A DNA stretch of 58,626 bases from an uncultured Bacteroidales bacterium (GCA_902774005.1 CACYGK010000009.1:1-58626); one strand, 5' to 3'; counted from the stretch's first letter, positions 9,368 to 18,782 are shown. Notes: generated from the sequence alone by a model not told the origin. Numbers and translations are program-made.

Positions 9368-10491
9368 TTATCTTTCGGTTCCTCGGGGAAGAGAACTTTC
9401 TGACCCTCACGTACGTTGTTAGCTCCTACGGTAACAATTCTGTCACCGACGTTCAGACCGCTTGTAGCGATGTAGTCCTCGCCGTTGCCTACATCTTCCG
9501 TTGTAACCTCAACAGCTGTTGCTGTACTGTCTGCCAGTACCTTATATACTTGCTGTCTGTCCTGCAACTTGACTACAGATACCTGTGGAATGACTATCAC
9601 GTTCTCTCTGGTTACAGGCAAAACGACAGTACCTTGGATACCTGAGATGAGCTGTCCGTCGGGATTTGGGAATGTTGCCTTGACAGCAATCGTACCGGTA
9701 ACGGGATTTACCACACCGGTCAGAGTGGAGATGCGCCCTTTGTGTTTGTACTCAGTACCATTTTTCATGATAAAAGTGACTTCGGGTATTTCTTCCATGT
9801 ATTTTTTCCTATCTGCAGCCTTGGCACCTTCCGAAACCATCGCTTCAATGAGTGATTCCGTTACGGAGAACTCTGCATCCATTGTAGTGTTACCACTGAG
9901 GGTAGTCAAATATGTAGATTGTGAAACCTGGTCGCCCATACGTACCGGAATCTCACCGATAAGACCGGTTACAGGTGCTGTGATGGTGCAGAAACCGAGG
10001 TCAACCCTTGCACGGTCCACTTTTGCACGTGCCTGTGCTACAGCAGCCTGAGCCTGCATATAGTCGTTGTAAGCATCGTCGAGCAGATATTTGCTGATAA
10101 TCTTTTTCTCGTAGAGGTTCTTGCATGACTCATATTCGAGTTTTGCATTGCTTTCGCTTGCCTGTGCCGAATAGAGGTTTGCCTGTGCATTCTCAAGATC
10201 GAGTTGTGCGTTGCGCTGGTCAATAACGAAAAGGGTCTGACCTTTGGTTACCCTCTGACCCTCAACGACACATATCTGTATAAGCTGTCCGCTTACCTGC
10301 GGGGTGATAGTGACGTCGGTCTTACCCTTCATCTTTGCACTGAACTTAATTGGAACTTCGATTGTTGACTTCTCGATAGTCAGTGTCTCAAACGAAGTCT
10401 GTTTTACCTGTGGCATGTCGACACCACAGGATGTAACGAAGACAAGCATTACAAGAAAGCCTGTCCCAAGCATAGAAAATCTTCTTTTCAT
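9364..10491 (-). CDS. RND efflux periplasmic adaptor lipoprotein (membrane fusion protein)
   Basis: This protein links pump and channel. It is a 375-residue lipoprotein with lipobox VTSC (Cys22). A barrel-sandwich/biotinyl-lipoyl-like segment (VSGQLIQICVVEGQRVTKGQTLFVID) is interrupted by a coiled-coil hairpin (about residues 90-165) and returns as APVTGLIGEIPVRMGD, followed by beta-barrel and membrane-proximal domains. I chose the ATG at 10491 because it opens directly into a lipoprotein signal; an upstream start would add 16 residues with no family counterpart. It is first in the operon, behind a TATCTTTG promoter box. Confidence 0.93.
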   Translation of the reverse strand: MKRRFSMLGTGFLVMLVFVTSCGVDMPQVKQTSFETLTIEKSTIEVPIKFSAKMKGKTDVTITPQVSGQLIQICVVEGQRVTKGQTLFVIDQRNAQLDLENAQANLYSAQASESNAKLEYESCKNLYEKKIISKYLLDDAYNDYMQAQAAVAQARAKVDRARVDLGFCTITAPVTGLIGEIPVRMGDQVSQSTYLTTLSGNTTMDAEFSVTESLIEAMVSEGAKAADRKKYMEEIPEVTFIMKNGTEYKHKGRISTLTGVVNPVTGTIAVKATFPNPDGQLISGIQGTVVLPVTRENVIVIPQVSVVKLQDRQQVYKVLADSTATAVEVTTEDVGNGEDYIATSGLNVGDRIVTVGANNVREGQKVLFPEEPKDN

Positions 10492-10536
10492 TTTGGTTTT
10501 TGTTATATTAGTTAGTTTGTTTTTCAAAAATCCGTG

Positions 10537-10544
10537 CAAAGATA
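10537..10544 (-). promoter_or_regulatory. -7 box of the RND efflux operon promoter
   Basis: The minus strand reads TATCTTTG, an exact TAnnTTTG match, about 45 bases upstream of the adaptor ATG. Upstream sequence lacks an obvious TTTG -33 element. No operator or regulator gene is adjacent. Confidence 0.55.
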
Positions 10545-10570
10545 TGAATTAATTGCTTTACGACGAAAGA

Positions 10571-10612
10571 TTTTTACAGAAAACTGTAAAAGGAGGAGGC
10601 TGCCCTCCTCCT
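10571..10612 (-). terminator. Intrinsic terminator of the GH3 gene
   Basis: Seven bases beyond the GH3 stop codon lies a GC-rich perfect stem of 9 bp (AGGAGGAGG against CCTCCTCCT) with a 4-base loop. On the minus strand it is followed by a T-rich stretch and a second AT hairpin (TTTACAG/CTGTAAA). This insulates the efflux operon promoter downstream. Confidence 0.8.
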
Positions 10613-10618
10613 GCTATG

Positions 10619-12907
10619 TTATTTCACCGAGAATAAAACGGACTGTAGGTTGCGGCTGTCAGGACCTATCATCAGGTCGAACTCACCGGGTTCGAGTACG
10701 TATTCAAGATTGGAATTGTAGTATTTGAGAATGTCGGGTGTGACGGCGAACGTGACATCGCGACTCTCACCGGCTTTGAGGGTGAGGCGCTGGAAGCCTT
10801 TCAGTTCCTTGACGGGACGACTGATGCTTGCTACTCTGTCGTGTATGTAGAGTTGTACTACTTCGGTGGCTTCGCGCTTACCTGTATTGGTAAGGGTAAC
10901 GGTAGCTGTGAGTGAACCGTCGGTTGCCATTGTTTTGCTGCTCAGACGTATGTCGGAGTAGGAGAACTGACTATATGTAAGTCCGTAGCCGAAGGGGTAG
11001 AGAGGTCCCTGGACGACATCGAGGTAGTTGGGACTCCATACACGATAATCGACGGTTCCATCGGGAACTGGACGTCCTGTAGGCAGGTGGTTGTAGTAGA
11101 GCGGTTCCTGACCTGTGGAGCGTGGCATGGATACCGTGAGACGACCTGAAGGTGAGACGTCACCGAAGAGAACGTCGCACAGGGCATCGGCACATTCGCT
11201 GCCGTACCATACGTTCATGATGGCAGGGATATGCTGACTCTCCCAAGTGAGTACGGTGGCACGTCCGGCAAAGTTGAGCAGGACGATGGGTTTGCCGGTC
11301 TGAAGCAATGCTTCGAGCAGACGGCGCTGAGGAGGGTAGAGTTCGAGGTTGCTGCGACTGGTACCTTCTCCGTTCATCCATGCACATTCGCCCAAAGCAC
11401 AGATGACGACATCGGATTGGCGGGCAATGTCAAGTGCTTCGCCCAGTGCCTTGTCGGAATCGACAAAGGGAATCGGTTGGCAGTCGTGTCCTTTGGCTAC
11501 TGTCTGCTGTGTGTGCGGGTTGTCGATGAGGTTGCATCCTTGAGTGCAAAGGAGTGTGGCTTTGCCTTTCAGGAAATGTTCGAATCCTTCGCGCAGTGTG
11601 GTGTATTTCGATGCGTCCTGAGCCATCGACCACGAACCGGTGATGTCGCTGCGGGTATCAATCATCGGACCGATAAGTGCGATAGTACCTTTAGGTTGGA
11701 GCGGTAAGACGGCATTTCCACCGATGGAATCGTTCTTCAGCAATACAAAACTCTCGGCTGTGATGCGTCGGGCTGTCTTACGGTGTTCCTTGCAGTAGGT
11801 TATCTTCTTTGCGAGTTTTGCATCACCGAAACGATAGGGGTCGCGGAAGAGTCCGAGACGGTATTTTGCTTCAAGTATGCGTCGGCATGCCTGGTCTATA
11901 TCTGCCATTGTGACGATACCATCGTTGAGTGACTGACTCAAAGTGCCGATAAAACCGTTTGCACACATGTCCATATCGGTGCCGGCAAGGAGTGCCCGTG
12001 CCGAGTTGGTCTTGAGGTCGCCCAATCCGTGAGATGTCATTTCAGCGATGGATGCATAGTCGCTGACAACCATTCCGCGGAATCCCCATTGACGGCGTAA
12101 TACGTCGGTGAGGAGCCATCGGTTGGATGTGGCAGGTACGGCATCGACGAGGTTGAACGATGACATGACGGAACCCACACCTGCCTCTACTGCTGCACGA
12201 TAGGGTGGGAAGTATTGGTTGTACATGCGGATGTGACTCATATCTACGGTGTTGTAGTCGAGTCCTGCTTCAGCTGCTCCGTAAAGTGCGAAGTGTTTGA
12301 CGCAAGCCATGATTCCTGTACCCTTGTCTGAGGTGAAGACATCACCCTGATAGCCTTGTACCATTGCTTCGGCTACACGACTGCCTAACCAGGGGTCTTC
12401 ACCGGCTCCTTCAGCCTGACGTCCCCAACGTGAGTCGAGGGATATGTCAACCATCGGACTGAAGGTCCACGCCACTCCGTTGGCTGATGCCTCAGCGGCT
12501 GCTATACGTGCCGACTCGCGGATGGCATCGAGGTCCCAGGTGGCTGACATGCCGATAGGTAGCGGGAATATGGTCTGATAACCATGGATGACGTCCATAC
12601 CGATAAGGACAGGTATGCCGAGACGGCTCTGAGTGACGGCAATGCGTTGCAGGTCGTGTATTTTCTGCACGTCCATGATGTTGAATATGGAACCGAGACG
12701 ACCCTGGGCTGCAAGACGTCCCGCATCGGTGTTCTGAGGTGTACCGGTAGTGATGTCGCCGGCTGGTTGCTGGTTGAGTTGTCCGAGTTTCTCTTCAAGA
12801 GTCATACGACTCATCAGTTCAGTAATATAGCTGTCCATCTCATTGTCTGATGACTGGGCATAGCATGGTGCGCTGATAATTAACGCGAGAAGTAAAAGTA
12901 AAATCAT
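10619..12907 (-). CDS. Secreted glycoside hydrolase family 3 (BglX-like beta-glucosidase)
   Basis: The 762-residue enzyme should release terminal beta-linked glucose or xylose in the periplasm or outside the cell. A signal peptide ends CYA before Gln18. The (alpha/beta)8 domain carries GEDPWLGS and VKHFALYG (Lys204-His205) substrate motifs and the nucleophile Asp283 in MVVSDYAS. The alpha/beta-sandwich domain follows, and a C-terminal fibronectin-III-like domain (PFGYGLTYSQF onward, DVTFAVTPDILKYYN) completes the BglX layout. I chose ATG 12907 over a GTG eight codons upstream because it opens directly into the signal peptide. Exact sugar specificity cannot be told. Confidence 0.92.
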   Translation of the reverse strand: MILLLLLALIISAPCYAQSSDNEMDSYITELMSRMTLEEKLGQLNQQPAGDITTGTPQNTDAGRLAAQGRLGSIFNIMDVQKIHDLQRIAVTQSRLGIPVLIGMDVIHGYQTIFPLPIGMSATWDLDAIRESARIAAAEASANGVAWTFSPMVDISLDSRWGRQAEGAGEDPWLGSRVAEAMVQGYQGDVFTSDKGTGIMACVKHFALYGAAEAGLDYNTVDMSHIRMYNQYFPPYRAAVEAGVGSVMSSFNLVDAVPATSNRWLLTDVLRRQWGFRGMVVSDYASIAEMTSHGLGDLKTNSARALLAGTDMDMCANGFIGTLSQSLNDGIVTMADIDQACRRILEAKYRLGLFRDPYRFGDAKLAKKITYCKEHRKTARRITAESFVLLKNDSIGGNAVLPLQPKGTIALIGPMIDTRSDITGSWSMAQDASKYTTLREGFEHFLKGKATLLCTQGCNLIDNPHTQQTVAKGHDCQPIPFVDSDKALGEALDIARQSDVVICALGECAWMNGEGTSRSNLELYPPQRRLLEALLQTGKPIVLLNFAGRATVLTWESQHIPAIMNVWYGSECADALCDVLFGDVSPSGRLTVSMPRSTGQEPLYYNHLPTGRPVPDGTVDYRVWSPNYLDVVQGPLYPFGYGLTYSQFSYSDIRLSSKTMATDGSLTATVTLTNTGKREATEVVQLYIHDRVASISRPVKELKGFQRLTLKAGESRDVTFAVTPDILKYYNSNLEYVLEPGEFDLMIGPDSRNLQSVLFSVK

Positions 12908-12930
12908 TTCAGTAAAGGTTAAGAATTGCA

Positions 12931-12938
12931 CAAAGATG
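12931..12938 (-). promoter_or_regulatory. Probable -7 box of the GH3 gene
   Basis: The minus strand reads CATCTTTG, one mismatch from TAnnTTTG, 23 bases upstream of the ATG. The 174-base region to the divergent lyase gene holds promoters in both directions. Confidence 0.4.
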
Positions 12939-13022
12939 TGGAGAATTAGTGTAAATACAATGTTTTTTTCGGAAAAAGTGTGTTTTTTGTCGAATTTAAC
13001 ACATTATATATATTGAATGGCG

Positions 13023-13030
13023 TATATTTG
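13023..13030 (+). promoter_or_regulatory. -7 box of the rhamnogalacturonan lyase promoter
   Basis: TATATTTG matches TAnnTTTG exactly, 51 bases upstream of the ATG. A TTTG at 12986-12989 is too far away to be a normal -33 element. Confidence 0.55.
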
Positions 13031-13081
13031 CACCGCAAAATTGGAGTTATTATTATCTAACAGCATAAAACTTTTATTCCC

Positions 13082-16000
13082 ATGAAACGTATAGCATTCA
13101 TTATATGTGCCATGCTGCTGTCTGCGACGGTAGTAAGGGCGCAGCGTGTAACTGACAAGCTGGACCGCGGACTTGTGGCAATGCAGCTCTCGGATGGTGT
13201 TCTGCTCACCTGGAGAATCTTCGGTGAGGAGTATTACGATACGGAGTATAACGTGTATCGTAACGGTACGAAACTGAACAGTGAACCTCTCAATGTGTCG
13301 AACTACAAGGACAGTGGTGGCAGATCGACGAGTAAATACACAGTGAAGGCTGTGGTCAATGGTGTTGAGCAGGAAGCCTGCAAGGAGGTGACTCCGTGGA
13401 GCAACAGCTATAAGGAGATTAATCTGACCCATGAGGGCATCCAGAGCCGTCTGTGTCCGAACGATGCAACATGTGCGGATGTAGATGGTGACGGTGAACT
13501 CGAGATACTGCTCAAGTATGATAATATTGATGAGGCAGAACAGTCATATCCGAAGTACGGACCGAAGATTAACGGTAAGTCAACTGGCGAGTACAGCATC
13601 TTCGAGTGTCTGAAGCTGGACGGAACACGTCTGTGGTGGATTAACTGCGGTCCGAATATGGGCGATTTCCAGAATAATGAGCAGAACATCATGGCTTACG
13701 ACTGGGACGGCGACGGAAAGGCTGAGGCTGTGATGAGAGCGTGTGACGGAACGGTGGTTCACATGGCTAACGATGAGACTTTCACAGTAGGTAATGCTAC
13801 GGCAAACGTACGTGGTGAAACGGGTGGAGGTGTGAACTGGTTCGTAACTACCGACGGCGAGTACCTGCTCTATATGAACGGAGCCACAGGTGAACCGTAT
13901 CAGTGTATTCCTTATCCGCTGAAACGTCTGGAAAACGGTGAGACGGACCTGAACCGCGCATGGGGTGACGGCTACGGACACAGATGTTCGAAGCATTTCT
14001 TCGGTGCTCCTTATCTTGACGGAAAGAATCCGAGCATCTTCCTCGCTCGCGGTATCTATACACGTCATAAGATGATTGCTTACGATGTGAACCCGACGAC
14101 TCACGAACTGACTGAGCGTTGGAGATGGTACAACAATTCAAATGGTCCGTGGAAGGGACAGGGTTTCCATAACTATTGTGTAGCCGACGTAGATATGGAC
14201 GGAAAAGATGAGATAGTATATGGTTCGATGGTTATCGACGATAACGGGAAAGGACTTTCAACTACAGGACTCGGACATGGTGATGCCCAGCATACAGGTG
14301 ATTTCAATCCGTATATCCACGGACTGGAGATTTATACCTGTCAGGAAGATAATGCAGGTAACGTGTATCGTGACGGTACTACAGCCAAGATTTACCATCG
14401 TTACATAGCTGATAGAGATGACGGACGTTCGATGGCTGGTAACTTCTGTAATGACTATCCGGGCGGTGCAGGATGTTCGGCACGCGAAGGTCTTATCAGT
14501 CTTGTAAGGAACGAGGCTATCAGCGGTCTGTCGGGTGGCGGTGTCCATACAAACTTCCGTATCTATTGGGATGGCGACCTCCAGGAGGAGACATTCAACG
14601 ACGTTATCGTAAGCAAGTATCCGTCGTGGGATGCCATCTATACATGTGAAGGTGCATACAGCAATAACAGTACGAAGGCTACTCCTTGCTATCAGGGCGA
14701 TATTCTTGGTGACTGGCGTGAGGAGATAATCGAACGTACTGCAAATAATAACATAAGGATTTATTCTACTCCTACAACGACGAAGTGGCGTAATTATACT
14801 TTGTGGCACGACCATCAGTACCGCAATGCGATGGTATGGCAGATGTGCGGATATAACCAACCGCCTCATTGCAGCTATTTCCTCGGACAGTTGGAGGACA
14901 TAACCGTTGCTCCGCCACCACTCACTACTACTGGTCGCAAGCTAGTAAGCGAAGGAGGAACTATCGGTACAAGCCGTAACGGATCTCATGTGCTCGTAGC
15001 CCACGAGGGAAACAGCAGCGTCACCATCGAGGACGGTGCTCAGCCTTCAATCCTGACGTTCAATGTGTCTTCATGGGTACAGGGTTCGGCTCCAAGCGAG
15101 TGTACGACTAAGGAAATGAAGATAACCTACACATATTATACATGTACCGTAAATGGCGGTGGAATCGCCGGAAATGCTCGTCTTATCAAGCAGGGTGACG
15201 GAACCCTGAAGTTGCCGAAGGCTGACTTTACCCATACGGGTGGAACTAATGTGTGGGGTGGTAAGTTGTCGTTCGACGGAAAGATGAAGCAGAGTCCGCT
15301 GTGGCTCAACCGTCACACGGAACTGGACAGCGACGGTGGTGAGTTCCTGAGCATCAAGGCTGACTACGGTTCGGTGATTCGTCCGGGTGGTGCCGATAAT
15401 AAGGGTGATATCACAACCGACAGACTGGAGATGGGATTTGGTTCGCGTCTTGTAATCGATCTCTATGGCGAGGATGTATCGGCTGACGTTGTAAATGCCA
15501 AGGCACTTAAGATAGAACGTAAGACCGGTTTGGCATGGACTCAGGGCGGACCTAAATATCTGATGCCTGTTGTGGAACTGGTAGGTCATTTTGCCGAAGG
15601 TGCCACAAAGATAACTCCGGGCAAGTATGTAATTGCTAATGTGGAGAGTATAGACGGTTCGGTTGATAACATCAAAATTGAAGGACTCTCTTCATCGAAG
15701 AAGAAGCTCTATGAGGAGGACGGAAAACTCATCATCGAGGTATTTGAACAGCGCGACCCGTCAACTGTTTACTGGACCGGTAGCAAGAGTAATGTATGGG
15801 ATGTGTTGGAAACTGACAATTTCCTGATTGAGAATGAGGAAACCGGATTCGTTCCTGGCGATGATGTCATATTCGGTGATAAGGGTGAGCAGTATTCTGT
15901 CAGTATGAGTGAAGATATGTATCCGAATTCCATCGTTGTATCCGGTGAGCAGAATTATACTATCGGCGGTAAGGGAAATATAGCAGGAACTACTTCGTTT

Positions 16001-17629
16001 ACTATGGAAGGAACTGGTACTGTCAGTCTGACGGGTGATAACAGCTATGTCGGAGGTAACTATCTGAAAGGTGGTGTGACTAAGGTGACCCAGCTTGCCA
16101 ACCAGTATTCGGAGACGGGTAATCTGGGTGGTATCACGACTCAGGCGAGTCTGTTCACAATGGAGAACGGTGCTGTTCTTCAGACTTCAGGAGCAGTTGA
16201 GACTGCATCGCCAATCAAGTTGGTAGGCGACGAGGGTGGTGTCATCAACAACAGCGGCGACTTCCGTATGAATGCAGCCCTTTCAGGTACTGTCCTGACG
16301 AAGAGGGGAGCAGGTGCTTTGTTTACCATGAAGTCGAATTCGATCTCACGCATAATAGTGGAAGCGGGAGGACTTGCGGCTCAGGCTGGCAATCCGTCTA
16401 CTATGGTCGAACTGCGTGGCGGTACGCTTTGGGACGATGCACAGGCTACATCCCACAATATCTATGTGCCTGAGGGCAAGTCGGCTGCTTGGCAACTCTC
16501 TTACACCAACTATACAGCTTACTCTAACTGGATTACGGGTAAGGGTACACTTACTATCGTTCCCCGTAATACCATTCAGCGCGTACGCATCACAGGCAAC
16601 TGGTCTCAGTTTGAAGGAACAATCAAACATACGAATACGGGTGTAATCTTGCCACTTGATATGTCATCGGGTATGCCGAACGGAACACTTGATATTGCCG
16701 AAGGTTGTACTGTTTCGAACGTTTGCAAGGCATATACAATCGGTAAGGTGACGGGTAAGGGTTCACTCATCCAGCCTGTTGCCGACTTCCAGAGTCAGGC
16801 TGTAGTGACCGGTAACAATACATGGAACATAGGTAACAGTTGGGAGACAGGAGGCGACTTCACCTTCGAGGGTAAGTTCTCCGACGGCGGAGGCACCAAC
16901 AAGTGTATCTTTAATAAGATTGGTACCTGCGTGATGACTGTTAGCGGACCTAGTGACAATACAGGTGCTACAACCGTGAAGGAAGGTGAACTGCGTCTGA
17001 AGTCGGGCGGACAGCTCGGTAAGGGTTCGCTCACCGTTCAGTCGGGTGCCATCCTCTCCGGTTCTAATACTGCATCGGTACCTCTTGTCAACTCTTCTGT
17101 CAGCATCCAAAGGGGTGGTAAGCTGCAGATTGGTCAGGCAAACCAGTCAAAGGTGGTACAGATCAACTTCGGAGGCAAGAACGTAACACTGGCATCGGGT
17201 TCCACTCTCGCTCTCGCAGCCAGCAGACATGCTACACGCACCAATACAGGTGCTGCATATCTGAGTAATATCGGTACACTGAACATCAACGCAACAATCG
17301 ATATCTATGTACCTGCAACCCATACGTTGGCAGAGGGTGACAGCGTCATCATCTGGAAAGATGTGACAACCGTAAAGGGTAGTCCGGCTCTGGCAAGCGA
17401 CGTCATTGACGAGGAAAAGGGACTCTATTGGGACACTACCGATCTGATGAATGGTATCCTGCGAGTAGAGTACCGCGTACCGTCTGTTATCAATGGGGTA
17501 GTGGAACAGCCTGACGAGGAATCGACAGCAGTCTATGACCTTAACGGACGTATGGTAGCGGAGAAGCTCACTCCGACCCTCAAAAAAGGATTCTATATCT
17601 ATAAGAAAAGGAAGATTGTGGTGCAGTAA
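13082..17629 (+). CDS. Rhamnogalacturonan endolyase (PL11-type) with long autotransporter-like beta-strand repeat region
   Basis: This protein should cleave the rhamnogalacturonan I backbone of pectin by beta-elimination. A signal peptide ends VRA before Gln21. The N-terminal ~600 residues match PL11 style: an opening fibronectin-like strand set (LDRGLVAMQLSDGV, YNVYRNG), then an eight-bladed propeller with repeated Asp-rich calcium loops (VDGDGELEIL, DWDGDGKAEAV, VDMDGKDEIVYG) and DILGDWREEI. PL11 enzymes usually stop near there. Here about 850 more residues follow, with glycine-rich autotransporter-associated repeats (GTLKLPKADFTHTGGTNVW, GATTVKEGELRLKSGGQLG). The end is a short VYDLNGRMV...GFYIYKKRK tail like Prevotella sorting tails, possibly for type IX secretion. 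Catalytic assignment is by family resemblance. Confidence 0.88.
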   Translation: MKRIAFIICAMLLSATVVRAQRVTDKLDRGLVAMQLSDGVLLTWRIFGEEYYDTEYNVYRNGTKLNSEPLNVSNYKDSGGRSTSKYTVKAVVNGVEQEACKEVTPWSNSYKEINLTHEGIQSRLCPNDATCADVDGDGELEILLKYDNIDEAEQSYPKYGPKINGKSTGEYSIFECLKLDGTRLWWINCGPNMGDFQNNEQNIMAYDWDGDGKAEAVMRACDGTVVHMANDETFTVGNATANVRGETGGGVNWFVTTDGEYLLYMNGATGEPYQCIPYPLKRLENGETDLNRAWGDGYGHRCSKHFFGAPYLDGKNPSIFLARGIYTRHKMIAYDVNPTTHELTERWRWYNNSNGPWKGQGFHNYCVADVDMDGKDEIVYGSMVIDDNGKGLSTTGLGHGDAQHTGDFNPYIHGLEIYTCQEDNAGNVYRDGTTAKIYHRYIADRDDGRSMAGNFCNDYPGGAGCSAREGLISLVRNEAISGLSGGGVHTNFRIYWDGDLQEETFNDVIVSKYPSWDAIYTCEGAYSNNSTKATPCYQGDILGDWREEIIERTANNNIRIYSTPTTTKWRNYTLWHDHQYRNAMVWQMCGYNQPPHCSYFLGQLEDITVAPPPLTTTGRKLVSEGGTIGTSRNGSHVLVAHEGNSSVTIEDGAQPSILTFNVSSWVQGSAPSECTTKEMKITYTYYTCTVNGGGIAGNARLIKQGDGTLKLPKADFTHTGGTNVWGGKLSFDGKMKQSPLWLNRHTELDSDGGEFLSIKADYGSVIRPGGADNKGDITTDRLEMGFGSRLVIDLYGEDVSADVVNAKALKIERKTGLAWTQGGPKYLMPVVELVGHFAEGATKITPGKYVIANVESIDGSVDNIKIEGLSSSKKKLYEEDGKLIIEVFEQRDPSTVYWTGSKSNVWDVLETDNFLIENEETGFVPGDDVIFGDKGEQYSVSMSEDMYPNSIVVSGEQNYTIGGKGNIAGTTSFTMEGTGTVSLTGDNSYVGGNYLKGGVTKVTQLANQYSETGNLGGITTQASLFTMENGAVLQTSGAVETASPIKLVGDEGGVINNSGDFRMNAALSGTVLTKRGAGALFTMKSNSISRIIVEAGGLAAQAGNPSTMVELRGGTLWDDAQATSHNIYVPEGKSAAWQLSYTNYTAYSNWITGKGTLTIVPRNTIQRVRITGNWSQFEGTIKHTNTGVILPLDMSSGMPNGTLDIAEGCTVSNVCKAYTIGKVTGKGSLIQPVADFQSQAVVTGNNTWNIGNSWETGGDFTFEGKFSDGGGTNKCIFNKIGTCVMTVSGPSDNTGATTVKEGELRLKSGGQLGKGSLTVQSGAILSGSNTASVPLVNSSVSIQRGGKLQIGQANQSKVVQINFGGKNVTLASGSTLALAASRHATRTNTGAAYLSNIGTLNINATIDIYVPATHTLAEGDSVIIWKDVTTVKGSPALASDVIDEEKGLYWDTTDLMNGILRVEYRVPSVINGVVEQPDEESTAVYDLNGRMVAEKLTPTLKKGFYIYKKRKIVVQ

Positions 17630-17656
17630 GTCGGTGGACTCTCAGAGGCGTTTTTC

Positions 17657-17768
17657 CGACGTCTCAGGCACTCTGAAATTCCAAGCGCTTAGAATTTAAG
17701 TTTCAAGCGCTTGGAATTTTATTTCTAAGCGCTTAGAATTTCAGCGCGGCAGGCGAGCCCCGAAAACG
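17657..17768. repeat. 112-bp interspersed repeat, copy 1, with three AAGCGCTT palindromes
   Basis: It matches 39671-39782 at 109 of 112 positions in the same orientation. It contains three AAGCGCTT cores. The first two can fold into a perfect 15-bp hairpin (17676-17690 with 17705-17719, 14-base loop) followed by TATTT; the third core is a 16-base perfect palindrome (TTCTAAGCGCTTAGAA). It begins 27 bases after the lyase stop, so it may terminate that transcript, but its length and conservation exceed what a terminator needs. Confidence 0.85.
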
Positions 17769-17926
17769 GTACTTGGGGACGACTTGAACACAAAACCGCC
17801 ACGTTTACATAGTAAAGGGATTGTAAAAATGTTAAATAATATTAAATATTCACGTATTTTGGGGACTTTTGGGGTCCGGCGAGAATTTTTATTGTGTAAG
17901 ATGTATGCTGTTTGGCAGGTTTTTCG

Positions 17927-17934
17927 TACCTTTG
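17927..17934 (+). promoter_or_regulatory. -7 box of the ribosomal superoperon promoter
   Basis: TACCTTTG matches TAnnTTTG and sits in the same cGTACCTTTGCAC context as the promoter at 58546-58553. A TTTG at 17911-17914 is closer than the usual 19-20 base spacing. Transcription would start near 17941, giving a leader of about 275 bases. Confidence 0.6.
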
Positions 17935-17940
17935 CACCAC

Positions 17941-18215
17941 TTTTTGGAGTAGTGTGTGCCCTGTATGGGTGCAATGTGCTATCTGCGCGATAGCGGAACC
18001 ACGAAGTAAGCTGAGTAGAGCTTTAGCTGCCATTAAGGATTTTTATGTTGGGTCGGGACGACCTATATGTAAGATGACAAGGTAAAAATGGTGGTAGGCT
18101 ACGAAGGCTGAAGGAGCAGGGGAGAGACGGCGGAGGGGATTGTGGTTGAAGTGCTGCTCGGAAGGTAAAAGGAATAGAAATTTATAGTAATAACAATATT
18201 TAAATTTTAATCAAA
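17941..18215 (+). promoter_or_regulatory. Long structured 5' leader of rpsL
   Basis: No convincing gene lies here. The inferred leader contains a GCTATC/GATAGC hairpin (17978-17994, 5-base loop), a GGTCG/CGACC hairpin (18051-18063, 3-base loop) and a purine-rich stretch before the start. Such a leader is compatible with autogenous control by a ribosomal protein, but I recognise no described motif. Confidence 0.4.
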
Positions 18216-18596
18216 ATGCCTACTATTCAACAATTGGTAAGAAAGGGCCGTAAGGTGTTGGTGGATAAGAGCAAGTCGCCGGCGTTGGACTCATGTCCTC
18301 AGCGTCGTGGCGTTTGTGTTCGTGTCTACACAACAACTCCTAAGAAGCCTAATTCAGCGATGAGAAAGGTCGCTCGTGTTCGTTTGACAAACAAGAAGGA
18401 AGTTAACTCCTACATTCCGGGAGAGGGACACAACCTGCAGGAGCACTCAATCGTGCTGGTTCGCGGTGGACGTGTGAAGGACCTCCCAGGTGTACGTTAT
18501 CACATCGTACGCGGTGCGCTGGATACAGCCGGTGTTGCCAGCCGTACTCAGAGACGTTCAAAGTACGGAGCTAAGCGTCCGAAGGCTAAGAAGTAA
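18216..18596 (+). CDS. rpsL: Small-subunit ribosomal protein S12
   Basis: S12 lies at the decoding centre and controls tRNA selection fidelity. The 126-residue product has the canonical TTPKKPNSA loop and [12 protein letters not shown] loop. Lys43 and Lys88, whose change gives streptomycin resistance in other bacteria, are both lysine, so the sequence is of the sensitive type. It heads the str cluster with rpsG and fusA. The start ATG lies in AT-rich sequence with no Shine-Dalgarno motif, usual for the phylum. Confidence 0.99.
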   Translation: MPTIQQLVRKGRKVLVDKSKSPALDSCPQRRGVCVRVYTTTPKKPNSAMRKVARVRLTNKKEVNSYIPGEGHNLQEHSIVLVRGGRVKDLPGVRYHIVRGALDTAGVASRTQRRSKYGAKRPKAKK

Positions 18597-18682
18597 TCGA
18601 AACTTGCTTACCAAAACGAAACAAAACAGTTTTTAACCGTTAAATTGATTTGATTTGTTGGCTATGCTAAGGTTGAGTAAAT

Positions 18683-18725
18683 GACCACACGCACGCGTAT
18701 ATATAAATAATGTGTAAGGGCGGTC
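18683..18725 (+). promoter_or_regulatory. Hairpin in the 186-base rpsL-rpsG spacer
   Basis: GACCACAC (18683-18690) can pair with GTGT (18712-18715) and GGTC (18722-18725), leaving a 6-base bulge on the 3' side. This long spacer in an otherwise tight operon is a candidate S7 autoregulatory site by position only. Confidence 0.3.
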
Positions 18726-18782
18726 GTTGAAGAGACAAGATGCAACACAACCTCGAATCGACAGTAAAATCAAAACAGAAAA

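Noticed and set aside
17784-17993. Possible small protein in the region upstream of rpsL
   Set aside because: It spans the inferred promoter and leader, lacks a binding site and reads as random sequence.
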